Assembly (NCBI GenBank): GCA_036338025.1
Contig: JAYZDB010000321.1
Coordinates: forward strand, 1 to 9,467
Source: JAYZDB01 sp036338025
Lineage (GTDB): Bacteria > Planctomycetota > UBA1135 > UBA2386
Length of the DNA stretch: 9,467 bases
Direction of reading: 5' to 3'
The notes below the pieces were generated by a model. The model searched no databases. It saw nothing but the letters and a program-made list of their open reading frames with translations, and was not told where the DNA came from. Both the position numbers and the translations under genes were made by a program. This document shows positions 7,376 to 9,467 of this stretch, piece by piece; position 1 is the stretch's first letter; the number at the start of each line of letters is the position of its first letter.

Positions 7376-8452
7376 CTATTTCAGGACGTGGATATCGAGC
7401 GCGTTGGTGGCGCTCAGTCTCCCCCCGGGCTCATCGAAGACATACTGGCAGTAGACCCTCCCGCCCACATTCGAGGGTGCCAGGGGGATCGCCATCGCAT
7501 GACCACCAGTCGGGCTGGTGAGGAACGGGAAGAGGATCATGAAGGTCGGGTCGACCAACAGGTTGATGCCGAGCAGCGGGATGCCGGACGGATAGTTGGT
7601 CACCGTGAATGCCAGCAGACCGACCCGGAGGATTGGCCCGTTGCTGGCCTTGATCCCGAACAGTGGGTTGCTGCCCACAGCATCGCCCGACGCGTCTGCT
7701 CGTGCCTCGCCGTTTGTGCCAGGAGTCGGTGCCCCGTATGGGCGCACGCCCTTGTGCATCTTGGTCAGGGTCAGGTCATCGTAGTACACCGATGTCGCGC
7801 TGTTGGCGTAGAGATCGACCGCGCCGATTTCGAGCAGACCGCCGTAGGCGGCGTTGCCGAATGGGCCGTAGGTCCAGGTCCAGCCGCCACCGTGAACAGC
7901 GTGGTCCGCGACCGTTGCGGAATCCAGCAGGACCCCGTTGTAGTAGAACTGCACCCAATCGTCGTCGAGATGGATGACGACCTGGATTTGCACCCATTGG
8001 TCGTAGACGAGCTGGGCGTTGCTCGCCCGCGCGCCGCCGGCGTCCGCTTCGACGTTGCCGGTGGCCGGGTTGAAGGCGACCTGTACGGCCCACTTGTTGG
8101 TGCTACCGTACTGGCTCAGCAGGATGAAATACTGCCGGCCGGTCGTGCCGGTTGGGATGTACTGCCAGGCGGAGTATTCCCACGTGCCGGAAGTGTTGCC
8201 GCTGTACCGATGCACGAGATCGGTGGCGCCGACGATGTCGATCGAGTTCGCGGTCGACCGGGACTGGGCCGAGGAGACCAGTGCGCCGGCCCCGGGACCC
8301 CATTCTTCCCAACCGCCCTGGCCAACGACCTGGCTATTGGCGGCGTAGGAGTCAAAATTGTCGGACCACTGACCGACTGCGGTCGTGGTGAGAGTGGCGA
8401 GCGCCCCGGCTACGATGGCGGGCGCGAAGAGGTGGGATGCGAATTGCTTCAC
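7376..8452 (-). CDS. Secreted lectin-like (concanavalin/LamG-type) protein with C-terminal planctomycete-type beta domain
   Basis: This 358-residue exported protein has no recognisable enzyme active site. Residues 1-27 are a signal peptide (KQF start, hydrophobic core 9-22, likely cut after the AVG at 25-27). Residues about 31-230 look like a jelly-roll domain of the concanavalin-like type. They open with 'WSDNFDSY', continue with 'WEYSAWQYIP', 'WVQIQVVIHLDDDWVQFYYNGVLL', and close with 'SVYYDDLTLTK'. This pattern is usual in carbohydrate-binding or adhesion modules. After a Pro/Gly linker (about 236-247), residues about 258-357 form a second beta-rich domain ending 'LSATNALDIHVLK', a C-terminal module I associate with many exported planctomycete proteins. 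The GTG at 8452 is chosen because AAGGAG lies 7 bases upstream and the signal peptide begins there. A longer reading from 8533 would bury it. A strong terminator follows. Confidence 0.85.
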   Translation of the reverse strand: MKQFASHLFAPAIVAGALATLTTTAVGQWSDNFDSYAANSQVVGQGGWEEWGPGAGALVSSAQSRSTANSIDIVGATDLVHRYSGNTSGTWEYSAWQYIPTGTTGRQYFILLSQYGSTNKWAVQVAFNPATGNVEADAGGARASNAQLVYDQWVQIQVVIHLDDDWVQFYYNGVLLDSATVADHAVHGGGWTWTYGPFGNAAYGGLLEIGAVDLYANSATSVYYDDLTLTKMHKGVRPYGAPTPGTNGEARADASGDAVGSNPLFGIKASNGPILRVGLLAFTVTNYPSGIPLLGINLLVDPTFMILFPFLTSPTGGHAMAIPLAPSNVGGRVYCQYVFDEPGGRLSATNALDIHVLK

Positions 8453-8459
8453 GGTGGTT

Positions 8460-8465
8460 CTCCTT
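8460..8465 (-). promoter_or_regulatory. Shine-Dalgarno sequence that fixes the GTG start of the lectin-like gene
   Basis: AAGGAG on the minus strand, 7 bases before the GTG at 8452, is the only strong ribosome-binding site in this window. It shows that translation begins at the signal peptide and not at the upstream in-frame ATG at 8533. Confidence 0.85.
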
Positions 8466-8480
8466 AGGGTTGCATGGCTA

Positions 8481-8495
8481 CCCGGCGGCGCCGGG
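8481..8495 (-). repeat. GC-rich hairpin in the leader of the lectin-like gene
   Basis: CCCGGC-GGC-GCCGGG is a perfect 6-bp stem with a 3-base loop, 15 bases upstream of the Shine-Dalgarno sequence. It could stabilise the mRNA 5' end. It may also be chance in GC-rich DNA. Confidence 0.3.
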
Positions 8496-8581
8496 CGGAG
8501 GTGTGAAGCCCGCACACGGATGCACAAGCCCACATACCAGCTAGGTTAGGGTCAAGAGTGGCCAGCGGGTAGGACCGCTCC

Positions 8582-8610
8582 CCCGGGTTGCCGTGGCAGG
8601 CCTGCCCGGG
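8582..8610. repeat. Cluster of overlapping palindromes in the divergent region
   Basis: CCCGGG occurs at both ends (8582-8587 and 8605-8610). Between them lie the inverted repeat TGCC-GT-GGCA (8589-8598) and the perfect 12-base palindrome GGCAGGCCTGCC (8595-8606). The position between two divergent genes fits a regulator-binding site, but no regulator is known. Confidence 0.35.
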
Positions 8611-8819
8611 AGCTTGGAGACCTCGGCCTGCCGCCCTACAAGCGAGTGGTTCGACCTCGGCAGTGGCGGACTGACTCCTCAATGGCATGGGGTCTTCCTT
8701 GCCAAACCTGTCCTGAGTCCGGGGTCCTGGGCGGTTCTTGAAGGACTTTGGTTTTCTTCACCCAGGTGCGCGGATAGTCTGCCGGAGCCACCAGAGTCTC
8801 TCACCTGAGTTTCGCCCCC

Positions 8820-9467
8820 ATGCGCAAGACCCTCTGCCTCTTGCACTTCGCTCCGGCGTTGTGCCTCAGTGTCGTTCTCCCCGCCCAGCAGCTTGCTCCC
8901 AAGACGGCTGCAGCACCTGCTTCGTCCAAGGCCACGCCCGAAGGCCTGACGGATGGCCAATGGACCAGCATCCGCGCCGCCTATGAGGCCGGTCGGCATG
9001 CGGTTACCAAGGTCGACGGTGCCCACCAGGCCCGCAACCCGGGACAAGGTTGGTTGACGCGGTTTGAAGACGGCGGGTTTGCAGTCAAGCCGGACGCTGG
9101 TGCCTGGACCTGGGGACTCGAACTGCGGAGCTACGGCTTTGTTGGTAACGAACAAGAAGTCGGCACGCCTTCCAAGGTGCAGGCCGATGGCGGCCGCATG
9201 AGCTACCGCTGGGACGCGCTGCTCGAAGAGTGGTACCTCAACGACACCCGTGGTCTCGAGCATGGTTACACCCTGCACCAGCGCCCTGCCCGCAAGGCGA
9301 GCGACGCGCAGAGTCCGCTGGCGTTCACCCTGGCAGTGCGCGGTGGACTGTCTCCGCAGATCACCGACAACCAGCGCGGCGTGCGCTTTGTCGATCCGAA
9401 TGGTGGCACGGCTCTGACCTACACCGGCCTGATCGCGTTCGACGCCGACGGCAAGGATGTGCCGGCG
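8820..9467 (+). CDS. N-terminal part of a large secreted protein (probable FG-GAP/SBBP-type repeat protein), cut by the window end
   Basis: The ATG at 8820 opens a frame of 216 codons that is still open at the last base, so the gene is 3'-partial. Residues 1-22 are a signal peptide (MRKTLCLL start, hydrophobic to about 20, likely cut near PAQ). Residues 23-42 are an Ala/Pro/Ser linker. From 43 comes a beta-rich domain: 'GQWTSIRAAYEAGRH', 'ARNPGQGWLTRFEDGGF', 'DAGAWTWGLELRSYG', then 'YRWDALLEEWYLNDTRGLEHGYTL' (129-152) and 'LAFTLAVRGGL' (167-177). This domain resembles the N-terminal region found ahead of FG-GAP or SBBP beta-propeller repeats in large exported proteins of planctomycetes and related bacteria. 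The repeats themselves would lie beyond the window, so the family name is inference. No clear Shine-Dalgarno precedes the ATG. The signal peptide supports the start. Confidence 0.75.
   Translation, partial: MRKTLCLLHFAPALCLSVVLPAQQLAPKTAAAPASSKATPEGLTDGQWTSIRAAYEAGRHAVTKVDGAHQARNPGQGWLTRFEDGGFAVKPDAGAWTWGLELRSYGFVGNEQEVGTPSKVQADGGRMSYRWDALLEEWYLNDTRGLEHGYTLHQRPARKASDAQSPLAFTLAVRGGLSPQITDNQRGVRFVDPNGGTALTYTGLIAFDADGKDVPA

Larger units (their letters stand above)
8453..8819. other. Divergent intergenic region between two secreted-protein genes
   Basis: These 367 bases separate the starts of the two exported proteins. They contain the Shine-Dalgarno sequence and a leader hairpin for the left gene, a cluster of palindromes at 8582-8610, and possibly an extended -10 (TGGTATGTG on the minus strand, about 8532-8540) for the left gene. 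A weak GATAGT at 8773-8778 could be a -10 for the right gene but has no good -35 partner. Open frames of about 70 codons occur on both strands but lack a ribosome site and a protein-like composition. Confidence 0.5.

Noticed and set aside
7370..8467. Plus-strand open frame of 365 codons antisense to the lectin-like gene
   Set aside because: The minus-strand reading has a signal peptide, a Shine-Dalgarno sequence and a terminator. The plus-strand frame has none of these.
8593..8808. Possible small plus-strand gene of 71 codons in the divergent region
   Set aside because: No ribosome site, mixed composition without a domain or membrane helix, and it overlaps the palindrome cluster. Most likely chance.
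8679..9278. Minus-strand open frame of 199 codons opposite the right-hand secreted protein
   Set aside because: The plus strand begins with a proper signal peptide and a conserved-looking domain and stays open to the window end. The minus frame shows no recognisable features.

Overview
This GC-rich bacterial window carries six protein genes, one tRNA gene and their intergenic signals. Genes are tightly packed, and the order is mostly housekeeping on the left and secreted proteins on the right. The best guess for the organism is a member of the Planctomycetota. The basis is a secreted protein at 7376-8452 whose C-terminal beta-rich domain, ending in an 'LSATNALD' motif, and a second secreted protein at 8820-9467 with an 'NDTRGLEHG' motif both resemble protein types I associate with that phylum. 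Several genes also lack a clear Shine-Dalgarno sequence. This placement is inference and was not tested by a search.

Layout from left to right: (1) 1-357, plus strand, the C-terminal end of a probable C45-type Ntn-hydrolase/acyltransferase. (2) 375-2042, minus, ATP-type phosphoenolpyruvate carboxykinase (pckA), convergent with gene 1 across 17 bases. (3) 2279-3640, minus, a cystathionine beta-synthase with a C-terminal CBS-domain pair. (4) 3775-5598, plus, a 607-residue protein of unknown function with a Lys/Arg tract, a Gly/Arg stretch and an acidic Ala/Glu/Pro tail. It diverges from gene 3 across a 134-base region that holds a plausible promoter. (5) 5608-6999, minus, the magnesium channel/transporter MgtE, convergent with gene 4 across only 9 bases. 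(6) 7111-7187, plus, tRNA-Pro(CGG) with an encoded CCA end. (7) 7376-8452, minus, a secreted lectin-like (concanavalin/LamG-type) protein with a strong Shine-Dalgarno sequence, a GTG start and a clear intrinsic terminator at 7285-7318. (8) 8820-9467, plus, the N-terminal part of a large secreted protein that runs off the window.

The genes do not form one pathway. pckA (gluconeogenesis/anaplerosis) and the cystathionine beta-synthase (homocysteine to cystathionine, with no cystathionine lyase in view) are co-directional but 236 bases apart. GC-rich hairpins lie between them, so they need not be an operon. I see no mobile element, CRISPR array, toxin-antitoxin pair, phage gene or defence system. 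The least explained items are the unknown protein 3775-5598, the sequence departures in the PEPCK, and the pair of divergent secreted proteins at the right-hand end.
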